Shown: positions 31,901-44,394, counted from the first letter of the stretch. The stretch: 64,000 nt of DNA from Acorus gramineus (GCA_030737835.1 JAUJYN010000012.1:10526729-10590728), one strand, 5' to 3'. A program made the numbers and translations. Notes: generated by a model from the letters alone, not told the origin.

Positions 31901-34900
31901 TTTGGATCTTTTACTGATGTAAGCATTTGACAACTTGGCGATGGCAGCTGATAAATGGATGATAACTGAAAAAAGACTAATAAAGTGGCCCAAACTTAAT
32001 ACATGAGTGCAAGCCAAACAGGACATTAGATCAAACAGAGTGGAGAATAAAAGAGATAGATAGATGCTAGTATGCAATATTCTTCCATGATTAGTTTTTC
32101 TTTTCTAAAAAATCTTTTTTCTTTTCAAGGACGCCGCAATGCTGTTCTTTTCCTGTGTACTATCCCAATTAAATCATATTTGATGTTGTTAATCACTTAA
32201 CAAATATATTTCCATTTGATATAGGAAAAAAATAGAGTGCATTTATATGATGCTAATGGTAAATTATTTGTCAAAAAATTGCTTTTGGATATTGCCTTGT
32301 ATTAAAATAAGTTACAAACATTAATATTAGTGCAATGCATTTGCGATCCTTGCTGCTGTCAAGAAATCAAATTCACACCTTTTATAGTTGGACTTGGAGC
32401 ACCCTGGACATCAAGAAAACTTCTTTGTCTAGGTTAGAGTCTTGGTATTTTAATTCTCAAGCTGGGCACTTGATCCATAAGGGACTAGTATTGACTTAAA
32501 TGTTAACCACATGGACAATTTTTTAACCCTACTTCTGCTTATATATGTATTAGATAGATGTGGGCCTTAGGTGTACACTTGCAATTAAGGTATGACATTT
32601 TGTAGTATGAGTGTTGTTAACATTAAAGCTAACAAGTACATAAAGAACACAATCTGCTAGACATCCCATGTTTTCTTCAGAGAAAAATGAAGAAGTGGTT
32701 CTTAATGAGAAGACTATGTCGTGGATTAAAATAGTCAATAGAGAAACCAGAATATAGAGATGCTCTTTTTCATTATACCTGAAAATTTGTTTGAGCTTAA
32801 AATTTAAGTATAGGAACTTGATGATAGTTGAGTTTTGCTGAACATGTTCATCATTTTTTTTATTCATATGTATCATTGACCTTCGTTTCAATTCCATGCT
32901 CTTCTTTGAATTCTTACACATTCTTTTTTTGTTTTGATTATTAGTGTCCTGATACGAACTACTTGTTCATGGGGGACTACGTTGATCGTGGGTATTATTC
33001 GGTTGAAACTGTCACAGTAAGTATTAAATGAGTTTATTGATCTGTTTTGCTATATGCAGTACTATTAACATATATTTTTCCTTTTTTTTGGCAAAAAAAC
33101 TGTGATCTGTAATGTATTCGTCATTATTGCATCTATTTTTTCGAGGCATGTTGGATGAGGGTGAACTGTAGCAGCATTACTCACCTATAGCATTACTCAT
33201 CTATAATACCGATCTTTGCAGAGAAAGCTGGTATCTTTAGAAATCTGTAGATTTTATAAACCCATAAATGCTATCATTTTTTTCTTCTACTTGATTTTTT
33301 TTAAATTTAATCCATAGATTTCTTGTATGTCTAACAAGTATTCTGCAATGAATGCCTCTGGTTTAATTTACTGATGCGTGGTGTTTTTAGTGCAAAGTAT
33401 CATCATCTCTTTATTCATTCATGCATGCTCATCCATATATGTATTACCAGAAATTATCACTCTCTTTATGTTCAAACTTATCTTGATTTATTGTTCCTCT
33501 CATTTTATGATCCTATTAATCTCCTTTATGTCTATTTAGACTTTAGAACATAAGAACATACAATATGTCAGTTTTGAGAAAATAAATAGAGTACATATGT
33601 ATCAAACTTTTGCTTAATGATACCCTGTTCATGCATGGACTTGTACACATATCATTGTTGGGCATGGACAGAGTTTTGGACACACCGCTTCATAATGTTC
33701 AGTGCTTTAATATATGTTAGGGAAAAATCCATATAACCCCTTGTAAACTGACTGAAATTCATATAACCCCTTGACTTTTCTTAAAATCCATTATAACCCC
33801 CTGAAAACACCTAGTCAATTAAAAAAACCCCCTAAATAAAATTTACGTTTATAGATGTTGAATATTTTGTGAATATTATGTTTGGTTAATCCTGGTAGAA
33901 AAAACAAGATACCAAAAAAAACCCTACAATGTGCTAAAAATGTGAAAATCTTTTATAAATGACAATTTTACCCCTCTAGATAGGGTTTTAACACATTGTA
34001 GTGGTTTTTTTAGTATATTGTGTCTTCAGTTAGGGTTAACCAAATGAAATATTCACAAAATATTCATCATCTATAAACGAAAATTTTATTCAGGGGGTTA
34101 TTTGGATTTACTAGGTGTTTTCATGCGGTTATATGGATTTTAAGAAAAGTCTGGGGGTTATATGGATTTCAGTCAAATTTCAGGGGGTTGTATGGATTTT
34201 TCCCTATATATTATGGATATGCGTCTATTTGTGGATTGAAGCATGGATGCAAATTGTCTGACATGGCCCTGAATATGGAAATGCCATGTTTACATGTATA
34301 TTAGTCTGTTATCACTAGTTTATGTTTTTTGTTGTTTCTTGATATTTTGCGGTGTTAAAATTTACAGAAAAAGTATGATGCCTGCCATAAAAATATTTGA
34401 GGTGATTGTGGCTAAGGCTGTACCATACATCTGATATTTCTAGCCAAGGTTTAGTTTTTGGATCATTCTTTACGAGACATGTTTTATTCTTTTCGATTGA
34501 AATGTGTGGATCATTCTAGTATGCAAAAGTTTTTTAAGATCAATTGAGAAATGATGCATTTGACAGCTGAAATAGTGGTGGATGTGGTGCCATTTGAGCT
34601 ATCACATAGAAGTTTGAGTACTAAAACGTGCCATTCTTTGTTTTCATATTAGTTGTCAGATATGATTTGGAGGGTTGGACCGTTGGAGGATGGGTGTTTA
34701 CATTGTTGTGTGTGAATTTTCTGCCTGTTTGAGTCATTCATATGCTACCCAAAATTCCTGTCCTAGCATCCACGGATGTAGCCATGGCTGCACTGCTCAT
34801 AGTACTATTCACATTCAGTAGTTCTCATGTGTGTGTGTGTGTGTGTGTGTATTATGAAAATTTTCTGTCTAGAAGTGTGAGATTGAGTCCTTGATTGACT

Positions 34901-37900
34901 ATCTTGATCTGATGAATTGATAGTTGATGTGAGCTTCTGATTTACTAGGGTTCAAAAGTAAGTGTGTGGAAAATATGATCTTATGAGTTCAGAGAGAGAT
35001 TTTATTTTAAATGTCCTTCTGCCCTTTAATATAGTTTTTATTTTTATTTTCGTGGTTGTGCATTTGAAATTTAGTCTGAGATCCTCACGCATGATGTTAG
35101 CTTGTGGCTGGTGAAACTTGCAGTTTTCTTTTATGACATCATTAACTCGTTTGATATGTTCAGCTCTTGGTGGCTCTGAAGGTGCGATATTCCCAAAGAA
35201 TCACAATTCTCCGAGGGAACCATGAAAGTCGTCAGGTAGAGTGTTACAAGATACTTATGAATCTTATATTTATATGTTATTTTGAAGGGTCCTAACCTGC
35301 CAACAACCAGCATTGAACTGGAAATCTGGAAGTGATCTGATACAGATAATTTAGTGCTTTTTGTTGCAATGTTTTTGATGTAGTTGATTGATTTTATACA
35401 AAAACTGATGTTATTTTTTTGGTTTACAGATCACTCAAGTATATGGGTTTTATGACGAATGCTTACGGAAGTGAGTCTTGTGCATCACTTAAATCTGCTG
35501 GAACTTTGTAATAGTATGGATGTTTTTGTGCCTCTCAAACTGGATGCTTGTTGTGATTATTTTTTCCAGATAAGCCTCAGTTGAAGATTTTCCCTGCTTT
35601 CTATGCTTAACATCAACACTGATATGGCTTGTTTTCCAAAAATTGTGTTCGGCTGAATGAATCCTTAAATTCACATCAGTGTATGCTTCTAATTAGTTTA
35701 ACTCCCATCCATATCTTTTTAGGTCTCCTATTTCTCTTCCTAATACTATTGACCTTTATCCTGTGATACTTTTTTGATTGAGCTTTTTTGTTTGAAAATG
35801 TAAACAATGTTCTTAGGCCTTCTCTTTTATTTTCATTTGAAATATTGATATTCCTTTTCTAACAAGGTGACTCCAATATATTATTCCAAAAATAAATAAA
35901 TATTGATCTTCCTCTCTATTGCGAAACATGGTATAAGGAATTTAAGCCTGCTTTATATGTTGCACTTTGATATGCCTGAGAGAGCAAATTGCTGTTTTTT
36001 CCATTTAAAACCTATTATCCCGGATTCGATATGAATGGAAGCTCTAGTTTTCCTCTTCTTCCTCGTTATTTGATGATAAATCAGTTATGCATCTGTACAG
36101 TTTACCAGGTTTAAAACGGTTTGGTATTCCAAATTCAGCATTCGATTGACCATTTCTTAAATCATTATAATGTTGGCCGATAATGTCAATCCAGATGACA
36201 AGCTGGTGCTCTTCTGGCATGAATTTTGGAGTACTGATTCTACTTCTCACTGGGAAAAATACAACTGGGGAATCTCTCTTTTTATGCTTCGAATGGTGCA
36301 TGGGAAGACTGGATGAGTAATTGTATACAGGGAAATATTAGGCAGAGAAGGTTTTGGATATCTAATTAGGCATGTTTTGAGCCTATAATGTAAATGTAAA
36401 ATTCATTCATTATATGTTCAAAATTTAAAGTGTTGCACTTGATGATGTCCATGATATCATTTAGTTAAAGAGTTAAAGAGAGTTTTAATACTGCTTAGTA
36501 GCTGGGAATATTGTGAATCAAGTTAGAATTTTTCTAGAGCTTTTCCTTTTCAATTATCATCTAGGCATATTGCAGGGGGTTGCTTTGTTAGTTATGGTGA
36601 GATCTTTGTTACTGAGATATTCCCCTGTTGATAAAGGTTAGCAAGTTGATGGTTTTAAGTGGACCAGATGTTTACATTTTATGCCAGTGTTATAGACTTT
36701 ATTGGCCTATCATGAAAAGTTCTCGGTACTGAAATTCAGTGGGCTGACGAGTTCCTCACTTCAGAGATGTATTTCATAGTTATTCCTTTATTCATTGCAA
36801 TAGAGTGCTCTGCAATCCAATTAGCTTCTAAAGCCTGACTGTTTGGCATTTAATGTTGAGGTTTTGTTTTAAGGTTATTATAAGAAAGTGATTAGTTCAA
36901 TATTTCTCAATCTATTTGCTGTCATTGTACCGTATAATAATGTATAATATGAACGTAAAGTTTTGCTTCATTCTACTCTATTCTTTTCTTTAATCTTGAA
37001 CGTGTTTGTGTTTTTTTCTGTCTACCATTCATATGTTTACTGATGCTCCTTGATAACCATGTATTTGCAGGTATGGTAATGCAAGTGTATGGAAAATATT
37101 CACAGATCTTTTTGACTATTTTCCTCTGACAGCCTTGGTTTGTGCCTTCTACCTTGTCTCACTTTTCTTATCGTGCTAGACTTGGTTATTAGTATTCATA
37201 ATGTATAGACTAATTTGTATAGTTTTTATATTTTGCATGTATCTTGTGCCTTTACCGCTTCTTATTCCTGTTGTCCTGAAATGGCTTGCTTATTTAATTG
37301 TGAGGTTAGATGTCAGTTTGAATAATGCTGGGGCATGTGAAAGCCAGTGATTTGAAGTGATGATCAGGGCGCATTTGGTATTCTGTCAGGTGATTAAGAT
37401 GAAGCTATGTTATGTAAATCAGGTGTATCAGTTGGTGAGATGTTCACTTTTAGGGGATGTTTTAGATGGTGTTCAACTGCCCTACTTGAGTATATAAATC
37501 CACACAAAGGTGTTGACTGGTGGAGTTGCCTATAGGAGCCTAACTAGAATCAGAGTTTGAAGTGTGGCAGCACGTAGCATGCTGATGTGCGCCACCGGGT
37601 GCACATCCCCCCCCCCCCCCCCCCCCCCCACACACACACACATGCGGCCATGTGCGCCCAAATTCAAACGTTCTCTTACTGTTCGAACGGTAAGAGGGCG
37701 TTCAAAGTTCAGTTCGAACTGACTTCGAATGGTAACACCTACCTCTGGGTTCGGATCGCTGTTCGAATGGTAACATACCGTTTGAAAGCCGTTCGAACGC
37801 AATTCGAATATCCAGAGGACGTTCAAAGTTCAGTTCTATCAGGGGTTCAAACAAGGGTTTGAACGGAGGTTCGAACAGGGGTTCAAACGGCTGCCTTATC

Positions 37901-40002
37901 CTATGTGCGACCACATGTTCGGTACATGTGGCTGCATATGTCATGTGCGGACCCCACCGCACATGCGTTCCACACATGGTTTTGAACTATGGTTAGAATT
38001 GAGTCCACAATTTTAGGCTTCAAAATGGGAATGTTTATGTAGTTTCAGTCTAGATTGTTTGAATGGAATCATATGAGTGAAGTTTAAAAACATTCAGTTG
38101 TGATTTAGACTTTTTGAGATATATGAGGGAAGAGGAGGCCATGCTAGTAAGAAGAGCAATAATTAATGGGAGGGTATCCATTACTAACATTTCGGGGACT
38201 TTTGTATTTTATCAATTTTGATTTACTGTAAATTTTTTCCCTTTTTCGTTGTCTTTTTAAAGGCTCAGATATGGATTGTTGGGGACTTGGGCTTTCATCA
38301 ATTACTAATTTATGAGTTACAGTTTGTAATCAACAAAGAACACCTGGTATGATTTTCTCCATTGTCGTTGGGAGCAGTGTTAATGGCGAAGAGTTAAAGG
38401 GGTGTCCCAGGGGGGGGGCGCATGATCATCCCCAAACTTTTTGAAAGAATAAGTCCAGTTCATTAAATGCATTACATCATCTCCATCTTTATTTAATACG
38501 AGAGGAAGAATGTCACATGGCCCACAAAATGTCCTTGTTTCTGAGTTTCCTACCATGGCCAAAATACTATCAATAATATGTTACAAATTTGATAATAACC
38601 ATGTTAATAGCCAGGATCCCCTCCTTCAAATCACAGTACTAATATACTCATTATTTTGAAGGTTAAAAAAATGCTCTTAACTTTTTATTTAGTGTATTTA
38701 AAGGGAAAAATGCATTGTTTTTCCTTTTATTGAACTTTCTGGTTCCACGGGAAATTTGATTAAAAAGTCAATAGATTCGGAGTGAACACTTGTTTTCTGA
38801 TCTGATCCTACCACAAACTTCTATTCTTTCAATCATCTCCTCAGACTATACATTGTCCTACTTTTCTTCATATAGTTTTTCTTCATGATATTACTGCTTG
38901 CCAGGTTTTCTAATTATCTTTTTATTCTTTTTTGTTTGAAGGTTGAATCAGAAATATTTTGTCTCCATGGTGGATTGTCACCATCTATTGAGACCCTTGA
39001 TAACATACGCAATTTTGATCGTGTACAAGAAGTACCCCATGAAGGCCCAATGTGTGATCTCTTATGGTCCGACCCTGATGACCGTTGTGGTTGGGGAATT
39101 TCACCGCGTGGAGCTGGATACACCTTTGGCCAAGTAACTTGTATATCTGCTGGTTAGATGTTATAAATTTGTGGGGCTGGTGCTTACTGTTATCAACTGT
39201 GATTTTGTTTACAGGACATATCAGAACAGTTCAATCATACTAACAATCTAAAGCTGATAGCTAGAGCGCACCAACTAGTCATGGAGGGATTCAACTGGGG
39301 ACATGTACTGATCTGTTAGTTGCATTGAATGCTGTTGTCTGTGGTATCAGAAGTTCATGGTTCCGAATGTTGACTTGGTCTTTTTCTCATACAGGAGCAA
39401 AAGGTTGTAACAATATTTAGTGCTCCTAATTATTGCTATCGGTGTGGGAACATGGCATCTATTTTGGAGGTTGATGATTGCAAAGGGCACACATTTATCC
39501 AGGTTTTCCCATCCTCCTGACATATGCTTGCTTATGTACACAGAGAAGCCTTGGTCATGAAAGTTTGAATCCAACTTGCTGTTTGACATGATGATTAGTC
39601 ACTTTGATGTAGGGGAAATTGGTAAAAAAAACCCATAAAAGAATAAAGAAGAGAGGGAGGTAGAATATAAAGGGAAATGCAAAACAAGATTACCTTTTGG
39701 ATTTCTATTAAAGGAATAGTCATAGAGTTTTCTTTTAGGAGCCAGGACAATATTTCCTTTTCAATTTTTTTCACTATAGATCTCCAGGAACTTCCTTTCC
39801 TTTTATCAATCCAGATATGTTAGAATCTTTTTTTTTTAAAATTCCTATTGCTGCTATTTTAATTAACACTTGTGATGACATAGTAATTCTGGTGTGACAT
39901 GAACAAGCTTTGGGTAATTTGTTTCTTGTGTTACAGTTTGAACCGGCCCCAAGGAGAGGCGAGCCAGATGTCACCCGCAGAACCCCAGATTACTTCCTCT
40001 GA
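25801..40002 (+). CDS. PP2AC: Serine/threonine protein phosphatase 2A catalytic subunit (PP2A-3/4 subfamily)
   Basis: Eleven exons: 25801-25896, 27806-27862, 31213-31296, 32945-33016, 35164-35235, 35430-35470, 37071-37137, 38942-39133, 39215-39304, 39395-39502, 39937-40002. All junctions are GT-AG and join in frame to 314 aa, the usual length. Metal-binding and catalytic motifs are intact: GDIHGQ (61-66), GDYVDRG (89-95), GNHE (121-124) and the HGG block from 172. The C-terminus ends in DYFL, the tail whose Leu is carboxymethylated and whose Tyr is phosphorylated in the family. It is the catalytic core of PP2A holoenzymes with A and B subunits. The N-terminus and [10 protein letters not shown] place it with Arabidopsis PP2A-3/-4. 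The introns total over 13 kb and hold LINE pieces and a long-TIR element. Nothing looks damaged. Confidence 0.98.
26452..26988. repeat. Inverted repeat pair in PP2A intron 1
   Basis: TATGAGGTTCACAAAATTG plus AATTTTT at 26452-26478 is exactly inverted at 26962-26988 (27 bases). A second 17-base inverted pair, GTGTATAACATATGTGT, lies just outside the left arm (about 26433-26450) but inside the right arm (about 26943-26960), so the order is swapped. A minus-strand LINE tail lies between the arms. It could be a scrambled MITE or an inversion scar. Confidence 0.8.
26638..26840 (-). mobile_element. LINE 3' tail, antisense in PP2A intron 1
   Basis: On the minus strand the hairpin GGAGATGCCTCGTCTCC (complement of 26700-26716) is followed by TTTTGTTTGAGGGGCATC, CCTTAATATGAAGG and an A-rich tail (T's at 26638-26650). 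It is the same 3'-end family as the 58.6-kb copy. Only the last about 200 bases are recognisable. Confidence 0.75.
28960..29440 (-). mobile_element. LINE reverse transcriptase relic in PP2A intron 2
   Basis: On the minus strand the order is [53 protein letters not shown] (about 29430 down to 29200). Past worn sequence comes [14 protein letters not shown] then GLRQG (about 29030-28985). This is the N-terminal half of a plant LINE RT ([21 protein letters not shown] ... GLRQGDP). It is heavily mutated, and no tail or target duplication was found. Confidence 0.85.
31310..31552 (+). mobile_element. LINE 3' tail in PP2A intron 3
   Basis: Contains the hairpin GGAGATCCCTTGTCTCC at 31478-31494, then GTTGTTCGGGGGATTTTATT and a short A-rich end (CAAAGAAAAAAA, about 31540-31551). 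This is the 3' untranslated end of the same LINE family as at 56.2 and 63.0 kb. The 5' limit is uncertain. It lies sense inside the intron, just after the exon 3 splice site. Confidence 0.75.
33719..34205. mobile_element. Long-TIR non-autonomous element in PP2A intron 4
   Basis: A 487-bp unit whose arms of about 170 bases are inverted copies: AGGGAAAAATCCATATAACC at left against AGGGAAAAATCCATACAACC at right (complement). Both arms carry internal CATATAACCCC repeats and GAATATTTTGTGAATATT. Flanks ATATATGTT (33710-33718) and ATATATTAT (34206-34214) are a weak 9-base duplication (7/9). Structure suggests a Mutator-like MITE. No coding capacity. The transcript could form a long hairpin. Confidence 0.9.
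37565..37985. repeat. GTTCGAAC-rich repeat region with poly-C and (CA)n in PP2A intron 7
   Basis: A run of about 20 C and (CA)n (37608-37640) is followed by many TTCGAA/GTTCGAAC palindromes and direct repeats: CGTTCAAAGTTCAGTTC near 37698 and 37818, TTCGAATGGTAACA near 37726 and 37761. Near the end CCACATGTTCGGTACATGTG forms a palindrome that recurs in complement near 60415. The ends (GCACGTAGCATGC..., ...GCACATGCGTTCCACACATG) are only loosely inverted. Probably an unclassified DNA element. Confidence 0.6.
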
Positions 40003-41767
40003 GTCTTTAGCTTTGAAGACCACACTTCGAGGCTGCAACCATATCTGGTATGCAACCATATATGGTATATATGGTTTGCTGGTGAATGATGATGCCATTG
40101 CGGATGATGTTGGCCATACTCTAATTATCAGGATTAACATTTTATTAATTCAAGCTGCTGTGGTTGTTGGGTTGTAGGGGGCAAAGCAAGTTTGACAGTG
40201 CAGGTTAGGGCATTCCCTTTGGTTTTTCCTTTAGCAGTAGCTGTACTCGGGCACCCCTCTCTTGGAGGCGGCGGAGGCCACAGGTTCTTTCTCAGTATGT
40301 ATCATTTTCCGAAAAGAACGTGTCAGTATTTTGTTGTCTTATTTTTTGCTCCTCCCATCTGTTTTTATTTTTGTTGGTTGTTTATTTGAGTTTGTAGAGG
40401 CATGGAATTCTATTTTTAAAAAGGTCCCGGGTCTTCACCATATTTTTCCTAAATATTCCTTCATGATCTATGGTTTGTCTGATGAATTAGCTTATGTTAC
40501 TGAGATGGCTTCCTTGTGATCTCCATAATGGGATTTGGCAAACAATGGTATTGGGTACATTGAGCAAGGATTGCACTTCAACTGCATGCCGATCCATTTT
40601 CTTTTGCTAATCGATGATTGTGTTTTGATTAGGATTTTGGTGCAACAAAAGCTCATTAATGCAACTTGGAGAACATTGAGCAAGGACAGCTAAGTTGATA
40701 GATATTCTTGTGTTAAAGAGTTGATTGGAAAGAAAAAAAACTCAGGCAAAAAAAAAACTCAGGCATTTCTTGAATATGTTTATGCTTTGATTCTTAAAAC
40801 TGACCACGCAATTCGACCGGCTTGGCATTCTCGCTGCCTCTGCAACCTTAAAAAATTAGCTGTGTTATATTTTTGCCCAATGGACATGGTATCAATCCTA
40901 AGAACTTTATATGTAGTTGTGTGAGTCCCTTTGCATTAGTGAGTGTAAATTTTCTATTGATTTGATTGTCAGGGATAACATGAAAAATAGATGACTTAGG
41001 CAAACAAAAATGTCCATTCAACTATAATTGAAATACTTAAGATTGAATTGTTAAAAAAATAAGAATACAAATGAATCAATTATTGTCAATATGAGAATTC
41101 TGTGATGGCACCACCGGTAATTAACTTGCATTGGTCCATTATTATTGCATTTGGATGGCAGTTCCCATACAAGCCAACCATGATTTTTATTATATAAATG
41201 TTTCTATTGTCTCATTTCAACAACAAAGCATAATCAAGCAAAATTAACTCTCCGTGAGGGTTTACTGCAACAGATGGTGCAAAAGGGATGACATAATTGT
41301 TGGTTTGAGAAAACATATATTGAAAACATGCACCTCTTAAAGGCATATATCTCGGCAAAAACGTCATGAACCTCGTTTAATTGATAAGGCATACACCTCT
41401 TCATCAAAAGCATATAATATAACATCTCTAAAATATTGATAGGCTGCACATCAACATTCGTCAGCTCAAAAAACATTATTCAACTTTATTCCATCTTCTT
41501 CCAAATTAAAGAGATATTGTTTACTGAATACAGAAGGGAACCTTCAGTGTCACCTTCCAAATTGGAGGAATCTCACTTTTTAAAAATAAATTTCACAATC
41601 TTGTTCAATAAATAAAAGATTGTCATAGCTCCCTCTTTTTTCTTTCCTAATTCCTTCCTTTAGCTCCCTCTTTTTTCTTTCCGTATTCCTTCCTTTCTTT
41701 CGAACAAGTAAAATTGATTGACTTTCGAACAGCCTTAAGTCTAACATTTTCCAAAACCAAAACATAC
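40003..41767. other. PP2A 3'UTR and intergenic region
   Basis: The first several hundred bases are probably the PP2A 3'UTR, given their position and mixed composition. No further coding signal was found before the LRR fragment. Direct repeats TAGCTCCCTCTTTTTTCTTTCC occur near 41628 and 41662. Confidence 0.5.
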
Positions 41768-42047
41768 CTCTGAAATTCGCATTATCCATCTCTCTTAGAT
41801 GGGCTGGGATGGGCCCTTCCAAGTTATTGTACGACACGTTCAATCGCAGCCCCGACTGCGGCATGTCCGGTATCTCCCCCTCGAACTTATTATCATCCAA
41901 CCTTAGACGTAAAAGCATCGCCATCGCAGCCAACGACGACGATATTTTTCCTTCGAACTCGTTTGAATACAACTCTAATATCTTTAGGTATCCCATCCCC
42001 TTAAACATCCCATCCTCGATCTTCCCCAAGAACCTATTCATGGACAG
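41768..42047 (-). pseudogene. Leucine-rich-repeat fragment of a pollen-receptor-like kinase
   Basis: The minus-strand frame reads LSMNRFLGKIEDGMFKGM, LYSNEFEGKISSSLAAM, LRLDDNKFEGEIPDMPQ, LNVSYNNLEGPIPAHL, REMDNANFRG. These are about four LRRs in the order and wording of PRK-type receptor kinases. It ends at a good donor-like GAG|GTATGT, but no upstream signal peptide, juxtamembrane part or kinase domain is found nearby. I read it as a duplicated exon fragment, not a working gene. The frame itself is uninterrupted, so it is not very old. Confidence 0.8.
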
Positions 42048-42433
42048 GTAAGCCTGTTAATTATCTGAAAAAAATCTGGATCCCATCCGAATCCGTATAC
42101 GAAAAGTTAGAAATATCCTATATTCCAAGACCTGGAGTGCGAAGTATCCGATCGGAAAAATATCTATCCGACATATATTATAAAAGTTATATATGTTTGT
42201 ATTATATATTGTTTATATTTGTTATCTTTTATAATTAATCACAATCTTGATATATTGTACTACTACTAAATTTTGAATATATGATATCTAAAAGAAATAA
42301 TAAACCTTAAAATTTTGATACTAAGATACGGATATTAAAGTTTTCAATCCGTATTCGCTCAATTGACATGCTTAGTGCATTCATATATGTATTTTATCGA
42401 GGATAATTAATGACTGATTCAGCAAATCCCTAA
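42048..42433. other. Intergenic, no gene seen
   Basis: Very AT-rich stretch between the LRR fragment and the SINE. No repeat or coding signal was recognised. Confidence 0.4.
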
Positions 42434-42444
42434 ATATACATATA

Positions 42445-42655
42445 TTGTCCCCAGTGGTCATAGCACAACGGTTCATGGCTTAGCGGTGTTACCGATAGGT
42501 CCTGGGTTCGAGTCTTTGCGCTGACTTACCCACCTGTTTGTTGGCGATTATTCGAAAGAATTTTCCGTGGGATCATGGCAAACAGGCAGAGGTAGCCTTC
42601 CCAGTTTGACCGTAAAGTCAGCTACGGAAGGTCTTTCCGATAAAAAAATATATAT
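42445..42655 (+). mobile_element. tRNA-derived SINE, copy 1
   Basis: A-box-like CATAGCACAACGGTTCATGG near 42469 and B box GGGTTCGAGTC near 42505. A tRNA-unrelated body (CCACCTGTTTGTTGGCGATT, GGCAGAGGTAGCCTTCC) follows, then a 3' hairpin CGGAAGGTCTTTCCG (42625-42639) and an A/TA tail. ATATACATATA lies at 42434-42444 and 42656-42666, an 11-bp target duplication. Very similar to the copy at 44.0 kb. Not a functional tRNA. Confidence 0.92.
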
Positions 42656-42666
42656 ATATACATATA

Positions 42667-43969
42667 CTTGATCCTCTAAATCAAATCTCTCTCCCCATCT
42701 GTTAGATGAAAGAGAAATCCACCGTTGATTATAGGGCACCAATACTATATATAGGAGACCAATTCTCTCTATCTAAATATCGAGACGTGAAAAATCTTTT
42801 TTATAAAACCTTAAATTGTTTATTGTTTGACTTGAGCGTCGGATGGTTTTCTACATGTCACCCCTACCCTGTGACCAACGACGCTTGAGGAGGAGGATCG
42901 TCGGTTGCCCAGCGACTCCGTCAGAAGAAGGGAGCAGACGGATCGTACGACCTAGATCCGATCCGTCATTTTTTTGTTCCTCTATATTCTGAGTATTTTT
43001 TTCAAGCCCCGTTTTAAAAAAAATTCTGGGTCTGCCTGTCTTAAATTCTTTCTTCAAATATCACGGACCAGTTGTGTTTTCAAAACATTAATCAATACCC
43101 TACTGCAATTGGGTCAAACATTTCAACTCCCTCAAAAACAAGTGGAGCCCAAATGAGACATGTTTTGAATTGAAGCAGCATTGAATGAAACATTCAATTC
43201 AGATTTCTGGAGCAAAATGTTTGGACCGGGTGCATTTGCAGGTCTACATTGATTCAAAAATTGGGAATAGACAAATGACACTGTCATTACCCTTCCTACC
43301 CAAATCTGACACCCATAAATAACAAATCATTTCCTCAACCCCCCGAATCATCTGTATTTCTGCTATTTCTGGTCCTTTCAGAACAAAACACAGACAAATT
43401 ATTTTGAATGCATACCGACCTGCACATTTAATAGGAGACTAACTTGTAATATGATATTGTGATACTTCTTTGAGTCTCAATTTGATTAGCCACATAAATT
43501 ATTCAGAGATATATAATTATTTTAGTATAGATAATAAGTAAATTATTTTTGTTTAGTTGTGTTTTCAATTATAGTTGTGCTTTTAATTATTCTTGTTGAA
43601 AAATGTAATGATGAATTTTTTATTGTTTGGTTGATCATTGATAAGTTGTAAATAAAAGATGAATAAGATATAGATAAATATTTAAAAATGGTGAAAAAAT
43701 GATTTGACCATGTTTTATAAAAGGTGATAATAAGTAATTTGACATGTGACCCCCGTTATACTAGTGGTATTCCAGGGTACCTGAAATATGAATTAACACT
43801 AGTGGGATTGGACGGATTAACACAATTCAAGGGTATTTGAAATATCAATATTAGTTTATTTTCATTTATTTTGTCACAGCTATCCTCACCCTTTTCATGT
43901 AAATAAACATGTTTTTGGGCTTATTCTACTATATTCTCTGTCTGTTTCCCTACCCAAACACAACATAAT
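42667..43969. other. Intergenic between two SINEs
   Basis: No gene. Mixed AT-rich sequence; short open frames look random. Phrases such as GGTATTCCAGGGTACCTGAA (about 43768) have no recognised identity. Confidence 0.45.
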
Positions 43970-43980
43970 TGTTTTGTCAC

Positions 43981-44187
43981 TAGCACAACGATTCAGGACT
44001 TAGCGGTGTTACCGATAAATCCTGGGTTCGAGTCTTGACACTGACTTATCCACCTGTTTGTTGGCAATTATTCGAAAGAATTTTATGTGGAACTGGAACA
44101 AACAGGCGGAGGTAGCCTTCCTAGCTTGACTGTAAGATCAGTCTCGGAGGGTCCCTCTGATATCAAAAAAACAAAAAAAACAGAAAC
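43981..44187 (+). mobile_element. tRNA-derived SINE, copy 2
   Basis: Same family as 42445-42655: A box TAGCACAACGATTCAGG, B box GGGTTCGAGTC, body CCACCTGTTTGTTGGCAATT, 3' hairpin CGGAGGGTCCCTCTG (44145-44159), then GATATC and an A-rich tail. The target duplication TGTTTTGTCAC (11 bp) lies at 43970-43980 and 44188-44198. It lies about 200 bp beyond the DUF620 stop codon, likely near that gene's 3'UTR, in the opposite orientation. Confidence 0.93.
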
Positions 44188-44394
44188 TGTTTTGTCACGA
44201 ATTAATCTTATTTGAGACTGATCATATCTAATGAGATCCATGTCCGGACCTGCATTCCATCCCAAAAGAAAACAAAACAAATTCCAAATTCAAATAGCGA
44301 TCATTCAATTGGTAAGGTGACCAAGAACACATCAAAAGACAAGCAACATTCTATGTCCACATAAATCAACCCTCATTAAACTTTTTTCTTTTAG

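Noticed and set aside
37530-37977. Reading frames with repeated FEPLFEP/FERP phrases
   Set aside because: They come from GTTCGAAC/GTTCAAAC tandem motifs, not a protein repeat under selection.
42460-44060. A and B boxes at 42.47 and 43.98 kb as tRNA genes
   Set aside because: No cloverleaf can be completed; the units have SINE bodies, tails and target duplications.
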